Origin: Anaerolineaceae bacterium
GTDB lineage: Bacteria; Chloroflexota; Anaerolineae; Anaerolineales; Anaerolineaceae
Direction of reading: 5' to 3'
NCBI GenBank assembly: GCA_016841365.1
Contig: JAENZI010000011.1
Span: 1-64,000 of the forward strand
Length of the DNA: 64,000 bases
Shown here piece by piece: positions 8,288-17,477 of the stretch. The translations under genes and the position numbers were made by a program. The notes under the pieces were generated by a model. That model did not search any database. It was not told the origin of the DNA and was given only the letters and a program-made list of their open reading frames with translations. How positions within the stretch are numbered: the first letter of the stretch is position 1; every line of letters begins with the position of its first letter.

Positions 8288-9106
8288 ATGACAATCAAAA
8301 TAATTCAAACAAGATTTCAAAGCCATATTTCGATGCAAGCAAAAGGTATCATCATTTTACTGATCATAATTGGGTTATTCTTAATCCCGTCCAGCGGCGC
8401 AGCCGCGCAGGACGACGATTTTAACATCAATGTCAGAAGAGATTTCGGTTACGGTATGGGGAATACCATTCAAGGCAGATTTACTGTACGCTTGATCGGT
8501 GAAGAAGCAGTTGTTGACACAGTGTCCTTTTTAATTGATGATGAGATATTCGCGACGGTTGATTCAGCTCCCTTCAAATATCAATTTTCCACGGAAGATT
8601 TCGAGCCTGGTTATCATCAATTAGCGGCAAAGGTTCATTTTGCGGATGGTAGTGTTGAAACGACACCTGCTGCTCAATTTCGTTTCCTTAGTTCAACAGA
8701 GGCAAATCGCCAAATTAGAGACCTGATGCTCGTCTTGGGCGGCGTCGTAATTGGTGCTGTGTTGATCACGGCATTTGTTCAATCTTTATTGACCAAAAAA
8801 ACATCAAATCACACACCATCTACAGGCAAGCCGCGCAGTTATGGTGTGTTGGGTGGGACGATCTGCCCAAAATGCGGCAAGCCTTTCCCGCGCCATATTT
8901 GGGGCATGAACCTGGTGGTCGGCAGGCTCGACCGCTGTGAGCATTGCGGCAAATGGGTGATGACAGTTCGGGCAACACCCGCAGCTCTCAGCGCTGCAGA
9001 ACAGTTGGAAGACATTGCGGAATCTGAACCAGAGGGTGAAATGCATTCACCCCAGCCGGATGCAGTGGATGAGATTGACGACACCAAGTATTTTGACGAG
9101 ATCTGA
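8288..9106 (+). CDS. Membrane protein with extracellular Ig-like domain and cytoplasmic zinc ribbon
   Basis: A 272-aa protein. After a signal segment ending near SSGAAAQ come an exported beta-rich domain (about 40-140, with VDTVSFLIDDEIFATVDSAP typical of Ig-like/Big folds), one transmembrane helix (about 145-170), and a zinc ribbon with two CxxC knuckles (CPKCGKPF and CEHCGKW). An acidic tail ends the protein. The layout could link an outside signal to an inner partner, but this is speculation. The start at 8288 is supported by AGGGA; an internal ATG at 8333 would also give a good signal peptide. Confidence 0.65.
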   Translation: MTIKIIQTRFQSHISMQAKGIIILLIIIGLFLIPSSGAAAQDDDFNINVRRDFGYGMGNTIQGRFTVRLIGEEAVVDTVSFLIDDEIFATVDSAPFKYQFSTEDFEPGYHQLAAKVHFADGSVETTPAAQFRFLSSTEANRQIRDLMLVLGGVVIGAVLITAFVQSLLTKKTSNHTPSTGKPRSYGVLGGTICPKCGKPFPRHIWGMNLVVGRLDRCEHCGKWVMTVRATPAALSAAEQLEDIAESEPEGEMHSPQPDAVDEIDDTKYFDEI

Positions 9107-9186
9107 GGCTGATTTATTTGATTTAGCAGCAGAAATGTCAGGGAGTTCCTGATAGCGATGTCTGTGATGTGTTTATTTTGGGGTTG

Positions 9187-9215
9187 TTGTATGCGACCCA
9201 TCCGCGTGGTAGAAT
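9187..9215 (+). promoter_or_regulatory. Likely promoter of pdxST
   Basis: TTGTAT and TAGAAT are separated by 17 bp, about 30 bp ahead of the pdxS start, which has a GGAGGTG ribosome-binding site. The -10 box is good and the -35 box is weak. Confidence 0.45.
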
Positions 9216-9244
9216 TCGTGTGAATCAAATTCGTTGGAGGTGTT

Positions 9245-10132
9245 ATGGAACAAGAGGTCGCAACATTTAAAGTTAAAAAAGGGTTGGCACAAATGTTAAA
9301 AGGCGGCGTGATCATGGATGTGGTCACCCCCGAACATGCCAAAATCGCCGAGGACGCTGGTGCAGTCGCAGTGATGGCGCTTGAACGCGTGCCGGCAGAT
9401 ATTCGTGCTGACGGCGGAGTTGCCCGCATGAGCGACCCTGAGTTAATCTTGCAGATCATGGATACTGTTTCCATCCCGGTGATGGCGAAAGTGCGGATCG
9501 GGCATTTTGTTGAAGCCCAGATTCTTGAATCATTGGGTGTGGATTACATTGATGAATCGGAAGTTTTAACCCCGGCAGATGAGAGCTATCACATCAATAA
9601 GCACAACTTTAAAGTGCCATTTGTATGTGGCTGCCGAAACTTGGGTGAAGCCTTGCGTCGCATTGGTGAGGGTGCCGCAATGATCCGCACCAAAGGCGAA
9701 GCTGGCACCGGTGACGTTGTCGAAGCGGTCCGCCATGCCCGAACGGTTTTGGGCGATATTCGGCGTTTGCAGAGCATGCCCGAAGAAGAACTGATGTCCT
9801 TCGCCAAAGAGATCGGCGCTCCCCTGGATATCATCAAAGAAACACGGGAGCTGGGACGCATGCCTGTGGTCAACTTTGCCGCTGGCGGGATTGCAACCCC
9901 TGCCGATGCCGCATTGATGATGCAGCTTGGCGTGGACGGCGTTTTTGTCGGCTCCGGCATTTTTAAGTCGGGTGACCCGGCGAAACGTGCGAATGCCATT
10001 GTCAAGGCAACCACGCATTACAACGACCCTGCTATCCTGGCTGAGGTGAGCCGTAACCTGGGTGAACCGATGGTTGGGCGCCAGGTAACTGATATCCCTG
10101 AAGCAGAATTGATTGCCACCCGCGGGTGGTAG
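9245..10132 (+). CDS. pdxS: Pyridoxal 5'-phosphate synthase lyase subunit PdxS
   Basis: Catalytic subunit of the deoxyxylulose-independent vitamin B6 pathway. It condenses ribose 5-phosphate, glyceraldehyde 3-phosphate and ammonia into pyridoxal phosphate inside a dodecamer. The length (295 aa) is normal. The TIM-barrel motifs are intact: [11 protein letters not shown] with the first segment, the catalytic Lys in [10 protein letters not shown], the second Lys in [10 protein letters not shown], and the phosphate-binding loops [11 protein letters not shown] and [10 protein letters not shown]. pdxT follows 31 bp downstream, the usual pairing. Confidence 0.97.
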   Translation: MEQEVATFKVKKGLAQMLKGGVIMDVVTPEHAKIAEDAGAVAVMALERVPADIRADGGVARMSDPELILQIMDTVSIPVMAKVRIGHFVEAQILESLGVDYIDESEVLTPADESYHINKHNFKVPFVCGCRNLGEALRRIGEGAAMIRTKGEAGTGDVVEAVRHARTVLGDIRRLQSMPEEELMSFAKEIGAPLDIIKETRELGRMPVVNFAAGGIATPADAALMMQLGVDGVFVGSGIFKSGDPAKRANAIVKATTHYNDPAILAEVSRNLGEPMVGRQVTDIPEAELIATRGW

Positions 10133-10163
10133 TCTCGGCCTGCGCAGGTTGATCAACACGCAC

Positions 10164-10739
10164 ATGGAAATTGGGATTCTTGCCCTGCAGGGCGATTTCA
10201 GTGAGCATCATGACATTCTGCAGTCACTTGGCGTTTCGCCGCGATTGGTCAAGCTGCCCCGTGATCTTTCCGGTCTTGATGGGCTGATCATCCCGGGTGG
10301 CGAATCAACCACGATCGGCAAATTGGCAGAGGCTTTTGACCTGATGACGCCACTGCGCCAATTTAGCAAAGAACATGCCGTATGGGGCACCTGTGCAGGT
10401 GCGATATTTCTTTCGAAGGATGCCCAGCGCAGCCAACCATTATTGAATGCCATGGATATCACGGTTGCTCGCAATGCTTTTGGCCGGCAGGTGGATAGTT
10501 TTGAGATTCGATTGCCCGCCCCGTTTCTGAAAGATGGGAAAGAAAAGCCTTTCCCTGCTGTGTTTATCCGTGCGCCTATCATCACCTCGGTATATGGTGA
10601 TGCGCAGGTCTTATTAACCTTAGCAGATGGTCGGATTGTCGCCGCCCAGCAAGGGCGTTTACTGGCGACATCCTTCCATCCTGAATTAACGTCTGATACT
10701 CGATTTCACCAGTATTTTGTGGAGTTAGCCACATCATAG
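10164..10739 (+). CDS. pdxT: Pyridoxal 5'-phosphate synthase glutaminase subunit PdxT
   Basis: Class I glutamine amidotransferase that supplies ammonia to PdxS. The 191-aa protein starts at MEIGILALQGDF, the conserved family N-terminus. An in-frame upstream start at 10113 lies inside pdxS and is not needed. The triad is visible: Cys in WGTCAGAIFL, and His and Glu in SFHPEL. The oxyanion region IIPGGESTTIG is also present. Confidence 0.96.
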   Translation: MEIGILALQGDFSEHHDILQSLGVSPRLVKLPRDLSGLDGLIIPGGESTTIGKLAEAFDLMTPLRQFSKEHAVWGTCAGAIFLSKDAQRSQPLLNAMDITVARNAFGRQVDSFEIRLPAPFLKDGKEKPFPAVFIRAPIITSVYGDAQVLLTLADGRIVAAQQGRLLATSFHPELTSDTRFHQYFVELATS

Positions 10740-10795
10740 ATGTAAAACCGATCTCCTGGACTGACTGGCCATTTATCTTCCGTCACCGCCGCCAA

Positions 10796-11689
10796 TTGAA
10801 AAGCCTGGATAACATCCTGGCATTGACTCGAGGTGCGCCTCTTACCTTAACGCACCTTTTATCTGCTGTCCGTCCGATGGATCATGCCTTTACTGGCATT
10901 TTTGACCCTGATGATGGCTCAGATAGGGTCGTCGGCCAGGTTCTCCTGCCTTCTGGTAATGACAGCGCGCATCTCAACTATTTACTGCTGACTGAAAACG
11001 CAGCCTCGCATGGTTTGGTGCACTTGTTGGAAGGGTTGATCTATCGGGCTGGGCAATGGGGCGCAAAACAAGTGGTCGCTGAGATAGATATCGATTCAGA
11101 GCACTTTCCACTCTTTCGGCAAGCGGGTTTCGCTGTTCTGATGAAAGAGCGGGTTTTTCGCTGCCAAAAGGTATCGAATGAGGTTGTACCTCTTAGAAAA
11201 GCATGGCGGATTTGGACCCACGAGGATATTCACGCGATGCGCCGTCTTTATCTTTCAGTGGTTCCGGCGTTGATCCAACCGGTAGAGCCTCTGACGCGGC
11301 AGGAAATGCTGGGTTTGGTGTATGTCAATAAAGTAGGGCAATTACAGGCTTATGCAGACCTGGTTTATGGCCCGGCAGGCGCCTGGGTGCTGCCCGTTGT
11401 CCATCCGCAGGTCGATGTGGCGGTAAGCGATTTATTGCAAGCGATGTTAGCTGATCTGCCGGAAGTGAACGGCCGACCTATTTATGTGACTGCCCGTTCT
11501 TACCAACCCTGGATTGAAGAAGCCATGCAGCAGATATCTGCTGAAGCATGGCCGGAACAAGCCTGCATGATCAGATATTTAACCCTGCGTCAACGGGCAG
11601 AAGCGGAATTCTCCTTTTCCGCAGTGGAAAATGGCAAGCCAGAACCGACTTTCCCGGTGACATCCATTAAAACCAACCAGCAAGAGTGA
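10796..11689 (+). CDS. GNAT-like acetyltransferase fold protein (start uncertain)
   Basis: A 297-aa protein whose middle (about 60-125) has GNAT-like strand-helix order: LNYLLLTE, GLIYRAGQWGAKQVVAEID, then FRQAGFAV. No clear acetyl-CoA P-loop is seen, so it may not be an active transferase. The TTG at 10796 is the first usable start, but the same frame stays open upstream to the end of pdxT and encodes a protein-like stretch (PISWTDWPFIFRHRRQ). The true start may overlap pdxT and use a rare codon. Cotranscription with pdxST is likely. Confidence 0.6.
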   Translation: MKSLDNILALTRGAPLTLTHLLSAVRPMDHAFTGIFDPDDGSDRVVGQVLLPSGNDSAHLNYLLLTENAASHGLVHLLEGLIYRAGQWGAKQVVAEIDIDSEHFPLFRQAGFAVLMKERVFRCQKVSNEVVPLRKAWRIWTHEDIHAMRRLYLSVVPALIQPVEPLTRQEMLGLVYVNKVGQLQAYADLVYGPAGAWVLPVVHPQVDVAVSDLLQAMLADLPEVNGRPIYVTARSYQPWIEEAMQQISAEAWPEQACMIRYLTLRQRAEAEFSFSAVENGKPEPTFPVTSIKTNQQE

Positions 11690-11783
11690 TGTTTTCAGTG
11701 GGATTAGTTTTCAAAGACGTTGTTAATATTAATCGGATACAATTATCCATTACGTAAATTGATTAGAAATTCAATAAGTAAAT

Positions 11784-13439
11784 ATGGGAAAAAATTTGGA
11801 AAATTATATACAAGAACATCAAAAAATCACCGATGATCTGGATCTGATGCTGGAAGTTTTACCAGAGCATATCTCGAAAGTTGTCCGAGAACTGGATGAC
11901 AGTGATAATCTTTTAGAGATCATCATGGACCTTGGACGCCGGCCAAAAGCGCGTTTTGTTGATCATGAGGCGGTTTTAAGCGACAAAGAGGTCACCTATG
12001 AGAATCTCGCCGAGATTACCAAGTCGATCAGTGAGTTTGACGCGGACAACCGCGCCGGTATTGAACGAACCCTGCACAGGATCTCTGCTATACGGAATCG
12101 TCATGGTGATGTGGTTGGGCTGACCTTCCGCATTGGCAGGGCGGTGTATGGTACCAGTGATATCATCCAGGATTTAATTGAGTCTGGCGCCAGCATCCTA
12201 ATTTTGGGGCGGCCGGGCGTCGGCAAGACGACGATCTTGCGAGAAGCAGCCCGGATCCTTGCGGAAACAGCGCGAGTGATCATTGTCGATACCAGCAACG
12301 AGATTGGTGGCGATGGTGACGTCCCGCATCCGGCAATTGGCGGTTCGCGCCGAATGCAGGTTGCTCAGCCTTCGCTTCAGCATGAGGTAATGATTGAGGC
12401 GGTAGAGAACCACAACCCCGAGGTGATTGTGATCGATGAGATTGGCCGGGAGTTGGAAGCAATGGCCGCCCGTACGATTGCGGAGCGCGGTGTGCAGTTG
12501 ATCGGCACGGCGCATGGCAACACGCTTGAAAACCTGTTGCTCAACCCCACCCTGTCCGACCTGGTGGGCGGCATCGAGTCTGTCACCCTGTCGGATGATG
12601 AGGCCCGGCGGCGCGGTACGCAGAAAACCGTGCTTGAGCGTCGGGCGCCACCCACATTTGATGTGCTGGTGGAAATCCAGGATCGCAACCGGATTGCTGT
12701 ACAGAGCGATGTCTCTGCTGCGGTTGATGCCCTCTTACGGGGCTATCCCCTCCCGCCCGAGATCCGCTACCGGGATGATGAGAACAAGATTCACATACAG
12801 AAACCCTCAGCGCCTAAATTGAGCACTGCCGCACAGACGTTGAGCCGTTCCAACAAGCGCGACACAGCCCCCTTCAGCCGGTCGAGTGTCAACCAACGGG
12901 GGACGCAAGGTGAGGCTCAGACCCAAGTTTTAGAAGATTCCATGGAAATGGTTCAGGAAGAACGGCAGGCGCTTAAGCCGGTGGATATCTATCCCTTTGG
13001 TGTTGCCCGCAACAGGTTGTTGCAGGCTGCCAAGCAATTAAAGGTACCCGCCAGGATCGTCCGCAACTTAAAGGATGCGGATGCCCTGCTGACCCTGCGC
13101 CGTTATTACCGTGAGCGCCAGCAGCCTGTGACAGAAGCCGAGCAGCGCGGCATGCCCATCTTTGTGCTGCGGTCGAACACCAGCCAGCAGATGGAACAAT
13201 TCCTGGTGGATTTGTTCAACCTGTCCAATGCTGATGTGCAATCAACAGAAGAAAAAGCTGTAGTCGACCAAACACAGGCTGCCATCCAGGCCGTTTTGAA
13301 TGGCGAACGCTGGGTTGATCTCAACCCGGCATCGGCAACGATCCGCAGATTGCAACATGAGTTAGCGCGCCAGGCTGATTTGGTCTCACATTCTTATGGC
13401 AAAGAACCCAATCGACATGTAAGGATTTTCAGGGAGTAG
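11784..13439 (+). CDS. Ycf45/SpoIIIAA-like AAA ATPase with C-terminal R3H domain
   Basis: A 551-aa P-loop ATPase. It has an N-terminal helical region, Walker A GRPGVGKT (142-149), Walker B VIVIDE (214-219), and a basic Ser-rich linker (about 345-400). The C-terminal part ends in an R3H single-stranded nucleic-acid-binding domain (ATIRRLQHELARQADLVSHS with the R-x3-H signature). Relatives are Ycf45 of algal plastids and cyanobacteria and, more distantly, SpoIIIAA. The role in this lineage is unclear. tmk begins 2 bp after the stop codon, so the genes are cotranscribed. Confidence 0.85.
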   Translation: MGKNLENYIQEHQKITDDLDLMLEVLPEHISKVVRELDDSDNLLEIIMDLGRRPKARFVDHEAVLSDKEVTYENLAEITKSISEFDADNRAGIERTLHRISAIRNRHGDVVGLTFRIGRAVYGTSDIIQDLIESGASILILGRPGVGKTTILREAARILAETARVIIVDTSNEIGGDGDVPHPAIGGSRRMQVAQPSLQHEVMIEAVENHNPEVIVIDEIGRELEAMAARTIAERGVQLIGTAHGNTLENLLLNPTLSDLVGGIESVTLSDDEARRRGTQKTVLERRAPPTFDVLVEIQDRNRIAVQSDVSAAVDALLRGYPLPPEIRYRDDENKIHIQKPSAPKLSTAAQTLSRSNKRDTAPFSRSSVNQRGTQGEAQTQVLEDSMEMVQEERQALKPVDIYPFGVARNRLLQAAKQLKVPARIVRNLKDADALLTLRRYYRERQQPVTEAEQRGMPIFVLRSNTSQQMEQFLVDLFNLSNADVQSTEEKAVVDQTQAAIQAVLNGERWVDLNPASATIRRLQHELARQADLVSHSYGKEPNRHVRIFRE

Positions 13440-13441
13440 CG

Positions 13442-14083
13442 ATGTTCATCACCTTGGAAGGGCCTGAAGGCAGCGGCAAGACCTCTCAAATCCCGGCTTT
13501 AGCGGACTATCTGCGAGGCGAAGGCTTTGATGTGGTCGTCACCCGTGAACCGGGTGGTACACCTGTGGGGGATCAGATTCGTGACGTCTTGATGAATCTC
13601 AAAAATGTGTCGATTGTGCCCCGGACGGAAATCCTGCTGTTTTTGGCTGCCCGTGCCCAGCACGTGGATAAGTTGATCAAACCAGCGCTTGAAGCTGGGA
13701 AAATTGTGCTATGCGATCGCTTTGGCGATTCAACGATGGCATATCAGGGGTATGGACATCATGTCGATTTGGAAACACTACGATCGCTATTGGATTTTTC
13801 GACAGATGGACTGAAGCCTGATCTGACCCTACTATTGGATATTCCGATCGAGGCAGGCATGGCCCGCAAACATGAGAACGGCGTGGAATGGAACCGTCTG
13901 GATGCTTATGCAGAGGCGTTCCATCAACGCGTACGACAGGGCTACCGCGAACTGGTGAAGGCCGAACCGGAACGCTGGGTGGTGATCGATGCGGCACAAA
14001 GCAAGGAAGATGTTCAGCAAGCTATGCGCCAGGCGATCATTGAACGTCTCAGGCGTGAGGAAGATTGGCACCCTGGTGAATAA
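13442..14083 (+). CDS. tmk: Thymidylate kinase
   Basis: Phosphorylates dTMP to dTDP with ATP, an essential step of dTTP supply. The 213-aa protein has P-loop GPEGSGKT (7-14), the CDRFGDSTMAYQG segment with the family DR(F/Y) motif, and a lid region RKHENGVEWNR. It lies 2 bp downstream of the R3H ATPase gene. Confidence 0.96.
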   Translation: MFITLEGPEGSGKTSQIPALADYLRGEGFDVVVTREPGGTPVGDQIRDVLMNLKNVSIVPRTEILLFLAARAQHVDKLIKPALEAGKIVLCDRFGDSTMAYQGYGHHVDLETLRSLLDFSTDGLKPDLTLLLDIPIEAGMARKHENGVEWNRLDAYAEAFHQRVRQGYRELVKAEPERWVVIDAAQSKEDVQQAMRQAIIERLRREEDWHPGE

Positions 14084-14125
14084 TCAGCAGGGTGATTTGA
14101 TAATTTACTAAAAGGAAGGTTGTTT

Positions 14126-15397
14126 ATGACTAAGAAGATTTTATTTGTATATCTGGCAGGACTATTATTGCTTTCAGCCTGTTCACCCAAGACACCGGTT
14201 GCAACAGAGACAGCTCCTGTTGCGGAGACGGAAGCGCCTACAGAAGTCGTGGAGGAAACAGCGGCTGAAGTTAATATTGGTGATGGCAGTATGCCCTGTT
14301 CGACTGTTTTTGATTATCAAACAGATGCAGAAATTGACCAGTATCAGGCTGCATCTGATCAACAACCCCCCGTTACGGATGAGGACTGGATTTATGGCGA
14401 TCCGGATGCGCCGATCACATTTATTGAGTATGCAGATTTCCAGTGCCCCGCCTGCCCCAGCTTTTCACTTGGGGTTAAGCAATTGATTGAGCAGTTCCCT
14501 TCCGTGCGGGTTGTGTTCAGGCATTTGCCTTTACCCTCCATTCATGATAAAGCCTATATTTCTGCGATGGCAGCAGAAGCGGCTGGTGCCCAGGGCAAGT
14601 TCTTTGAGATGCACGATATCCTTTATATCAACCAGAATGTCTGGTCGGGTTTTTCGGGGGATGATTTTGTGGATTGGGCAATGACCCAGGCAGAAGCGCT
14701 TGACCTCGATCTTGCGCAGTTTGAAGCGGATATGCTTGACGAGGAAAAACGCGCTGAGCTGGAGGCGGTTACCGAAGCGCGGCTTGAAGCTGGTTTGCAT
14801 TACACACCCTTTGTTGTACTTAATGGACGCATCTGGCGTAATGGTAACCCCAACATCTATGGTTTGATTGGGATTTACGAGTTCGACGGCTATGAGGAAT
14901 GCCCGCCATGGGTCATTGAAGAAGATCAATCATACACTGCCCGTTTGGATACATCCGTCGGTCAGATTGATATTGAGCTCTTCCCTGAGGCAGCACCCAT
15001 GGCAGTTAATTCCTTTGTGTTTTTAGCCCAGAACGGTTGGTATGATGAGGTCTACTTCCACCGTGTTGAAGAGGATTTTGTTGCACAGGCTGGTGATCCT
15101 TCGGGTCTGGGCGTGGTTGGCCCGGGCTATACCTTTGCTAACGAGACCGGTAATGACCTGGAATACGACCGTGCAGGCTTGTTGGGGATGGCAAACGCCG
15201 GTGTGGATACCAATGGCAGTCAGTTCTTTATCACGCTTGCGCCGACGCCAAACCTGACAGGCGGATATACGATTTTTGGCGAAGTTACCGAGGAGAGTAT
15301 GGCAATATTGGATGAAATTGCCCTTCGGGACCCGGAAACAGCCGTTGGCTTTGACGGGATCACACAAATTCTTGGAATTGAGATTATTTCAGACTGA
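14126..15397 (+). CDS. Lipoprotein fusing a DsbA-like thioredoxin domain to a cyclophilin
   Basis: A 423-aa exported lipoprotein with two protein-folding domains. The signal peptide ends in lipobox LSAC with the lipidated Cys19, followed by a Thr/Glu/Ala-rich linker. Residues about 85-265 form a DsbA/DsbG-type thioredoxin domain with a CPAC redox site (Cys107, Cys110) and a cis-Pro in YTPF. Residues about 273-420 form a cyclophilin peptidyl-prolyl isomerase domain with the catalytic Arg313 in YFHRV, then AQAGDP and NGSQFFITL. It probably catalyses disulfide and proline isomerisation outside the membrane. The ATG at 14126 with GGAAGG upstream is preferred over the TTG at 14120. Confidence 0.88.
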   Translation: MTKKILFVYLAGLLLLSACSPKTPVATETAPVAETEAPTEVVEETAAEVNIGDGSMPCSTVFDYQTDAEIDQYQAASDQQPPVTDEDWIYGDPDAPITFIEYADFQCPACPSFSLGVKQLIEQFPSVRVVFRHLPLPSIHDKAYISAMAAEAAGAQGKFFEMHDILYINQNVWSGFSGDDFVDWAMTQAEALDLDLAQFEADMLDEEKRAELEAVTEARLEAGLHYTPFVVLNGRIWRNGNPNIYGLIGIYEFDGYEECPPWVIEEDQSYTARLDTSVGQIDIELFPEAAPMAVNSFVFLAQNGWYDEVYFHRVEEDFVAQAGDPSGLGVVGPGYTFANETGNDLEYDRAGLLGMANAGVDTNGSQFFITLAPTPNLTGGYTIFGEVTEESMAILDEIALRDPETAVGFDGITQILGIEIISD

Positions 15398-15417
15398 GAT
15401 TTAAAGGGTATGCCCTT

Positions 15418-16698
15418 ATGGTTGAAACCAATTCGTCATCAAAAAAATGGCATACTACAGCAACAATGTTGCTCAGTGGCCTGGGCGTTTTATACTTTTT
15501 GGTTCAATCCATAGGCCTTGGTCTGCTGGGCGCAACAGCATACATTTCAGGCCAGACCAACACATCACAAACTATTCCTGTGATGCTGCTGGTCTGGTCT
15601 TCTCTTTTATCCGCGCTGATGCTTTTGCCCGTTTTTCTGTTAAGTCTCTATCAAGTTCGTTCTAAACCCATTCCACGCTGGCTGGATACCGGACGCCCGG
15701 TTGTTTGGAAGGCGGCTTTGTGGTCGATTTTAATTTGGCCGCTGGTGATATTGGTCGGCTGGCTCGTGGCAGATCGTCCGTCCCTATCCGTGTTTGTTCT
15801 TGGCCCCCTGAATTTGCTGGTGGCTGGTTTGCCGGTTTTATTTATTTATACACTCGCCCAGCGAAATCTGGATGGGGGTTCACAGGCGCGGCGCTGGCGG
15901 ATTTTCGGCTTTAGCCTGGCGATTACACCCGTGATCATTATGATCGTGGAAATTATTGCAGTGCTGATCATCGCCGGAATAGGTGGTCTCTGGTTGCTCT
16001 ACCGGTTTTCGATCGACCCTGCTTTGGATCAGCAAATAACCGCACTGATCGATCAAATCAGGCTGGCTGGAGATGGAGACCCTGAACTGGTTTTGGAATT
16101 GCTCAAGCCCTATCTTACACAACCTGTGGTTGTATTTTGGGCGATTGCCATTTTTGGCGGCCTGATCCCGATCATTGAAGAGATTCTCAAACCGATCGCT
16201 TTATGGAGCCTGGCTGGGCGTAAACCTTCTCCGCAGGAGGGATTTGTCGGCGGTCTGTTGTGCGGTGCAGGCTTTGCCCTGATGGAGAATGTACTTTATC
16301 TATCCTCTGCTATGGTTGTGGAGGATTGGTTATATATGGCGACCGGTCGGGCTGGCACAGGGGTGCTGCATATGCTCGCATCGGGTCTGGTGGGCTGGGG
16401 ATTGGCGCGTGCCTGGCGAGATGGAAAATGGTTTTTTCAGGGGCTGACCCTGTTAGGCGCATTCCTTCTGCACGGGTTTTGGAATGCCCTTGCCCTGGTG
16501 GTGGGCGTGCTGCCGTTATTTATTGTTGATTCCGAAATGACCTTGGGGCAGACGTTCTTGTTCAATACGCCGATGATCGTGTTATTGATCCTTTCGATGG
16601 CAGCGATGATCATGATTAACCGGAAATTGCGGCGGCAAGGTGCATCAAATGCGAGCGGCGAGGATGATATTGAAGTACAGAAGGTATTGAATGCATAA
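15418..16698 (+). CDS. PrsW-family intramembrane protease
   Basis: A 426-aa polytopic membrane protein with about nine to ten hydrophobic segments. The PrsW/CPBP-like motifs are visible: EEILKP (Glu254-Glu255), GAGFALMENVLY and HGFWNALAL. In Bacillus subtilis PrsW cleaves an anti-sigma factor; in other lineages the substrates are unknown. No anti-sigma gene is adjacent. The stop overlaps the start of plsC by 8 bp, suggesting a shared transcript. Confidence 0.85.
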   Translation: MVETNSSSKKWHTTATMLLSGLGVLYFLVQSIGLGLLGATAYISGQTNTSQTIPVMLLVWSSLLSALMLLPVFLLSLYQVRSKPIPRWLDTGRPVVWKAALWSILIWPLVILVGWLVADRPSLSVFVLGPLNLLVAGLPVLFIYTLAQRNLDGGSQARRWRIFGFSLAITPVIIMIVEIIAVLIIAGIGGLWLLYRFSIDPALDQQITALIDQIRLAGDGDPELVLELLKPYLTQPVVVFWAIAIFGGLIPIIEEILKPIALWSLAGRKPSPQEGFVGGLLCGAGFALMENVLYLSSAMVVEDWLYMATGRAGTGVLHMLASGLVGWGLARAWRDGKWFFQGLTLLGAFLLHGFWNALALVVGVLPLFIVDSEMTLGQTFLFNTPMIVLLILSMAAMIMINRKLRRQGASNASGEDDIEVQKVLNA

Positions 16699-17368
16699 AC
16701 AACCTTTTCTTGGTCCAATCAAATTTCTTGTTAAGAAATTGACCAAATTTAATGTGATTGGTGGAGAGAACATCCCTGAAGTAGGCGGTGTTTTAATCAC
16801 CACCAACCACCGCAGCCGGTTAGATACGCCTTTGTTGGTGGCGATTACTGAGCGCAAGGACTTGGTGGCAATTGTCGCAAAGAAATATCAAGAGAAGCCA
16901 TTTTTTAAGTGGGTTTTGGAACGGGTTGGCACGATGGTCTGGATGGACCGCGAAAAAACCGATTTTGGGGCTATTCGTGAAGCGCTAATGCATCTGCGCA
17001 AGGGGCGCATTGTAGGGATTGCACCTGAGGGTACACGCAGCAGCGAGGCGGGCACATTGCTGGAAGGCAAGCAAGGCGCAGCATTGATGGCTGGGCAGGC
17101 AGGCGTGCCGATTGTGCCGGTGGGGATTGTTGGGTCGAGGGAAGTTTATTCTCACTGGGAAAAATTACGGCGTCCCCCGGTCACTGTTCGGGTGGGGAAG
17201 CCCTACACGCTGCCGCCGATGGATCGGGAAAACCGGCAGGAATGGCTCTCTCAGTACACCGTTGAGATCATGTGCCAGATTGCGGCACAATTGCCGCCAG
17301 AATTGCGTGGGTTTTACGCCGATCACCCGCGTGTGAAGGCATTGCTTGCGGAACAGGAAGCAGAATAA
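16691..17368 (+). CDS. plsC: 1-acyl-sn-glycerol-3-phosphate acyltransferase
   Basis: Acylates lysophosphatidic acid to phosphatidic acid at the inner face of the membrane. The 225-aa protein has acyltransferase motif I NHRSRLD (NHx4D), the motif II region VWMDREKTDFGAIREAL, and motif III APEGTRS. The short form without a long N-terminal membrane segment is common. The start overlaps the end of the PrsW-like gene. Confidence 0.9.
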   Translation: MHKQPFLGPIKFLVKKLTKFNVIGGENIPEVGGVLITTNHRSRLDTPLLVAITERKDLVAIVAKKYQEKPFFKWVLERVGTMVWMDREKTDFGAIREALMHLRKGRIVGIAPEGTRSSEAGTLLEGKQGAALMAGQAGVPIVPVGIVGSREVYSHWEKLRRPPVTVRVGKPYTLPPMDRENRQEWLSQYTVEIMCQIAAQLPPELRGFYADHPRVKALLAEQEAE

Positions 17369-17464
17369 CTGAAACCCTTGCATTGGCAGTGATATAAAAT
17401 TTCTCAGGTTTATTGTAAGCATTTGCTTTTGGTTGCTTGATTTTCTGAGTAAATCCCTTTTTGG

Positions 17465-17477
17465 TATAATCCAGTCA
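17465..17477 (+). promoter_or_regulatory. -10 box placing the transcription start at the ATG (leaderless)
   Basis: A perfect TATAAT (17465-17470) is followed by six bases and then the ATG of the next gene at 17477, exactly where transcription would be expected to start. No ribosome-binding site fits between them. A convincing -35 box is not seen. Confidence 0.5.
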
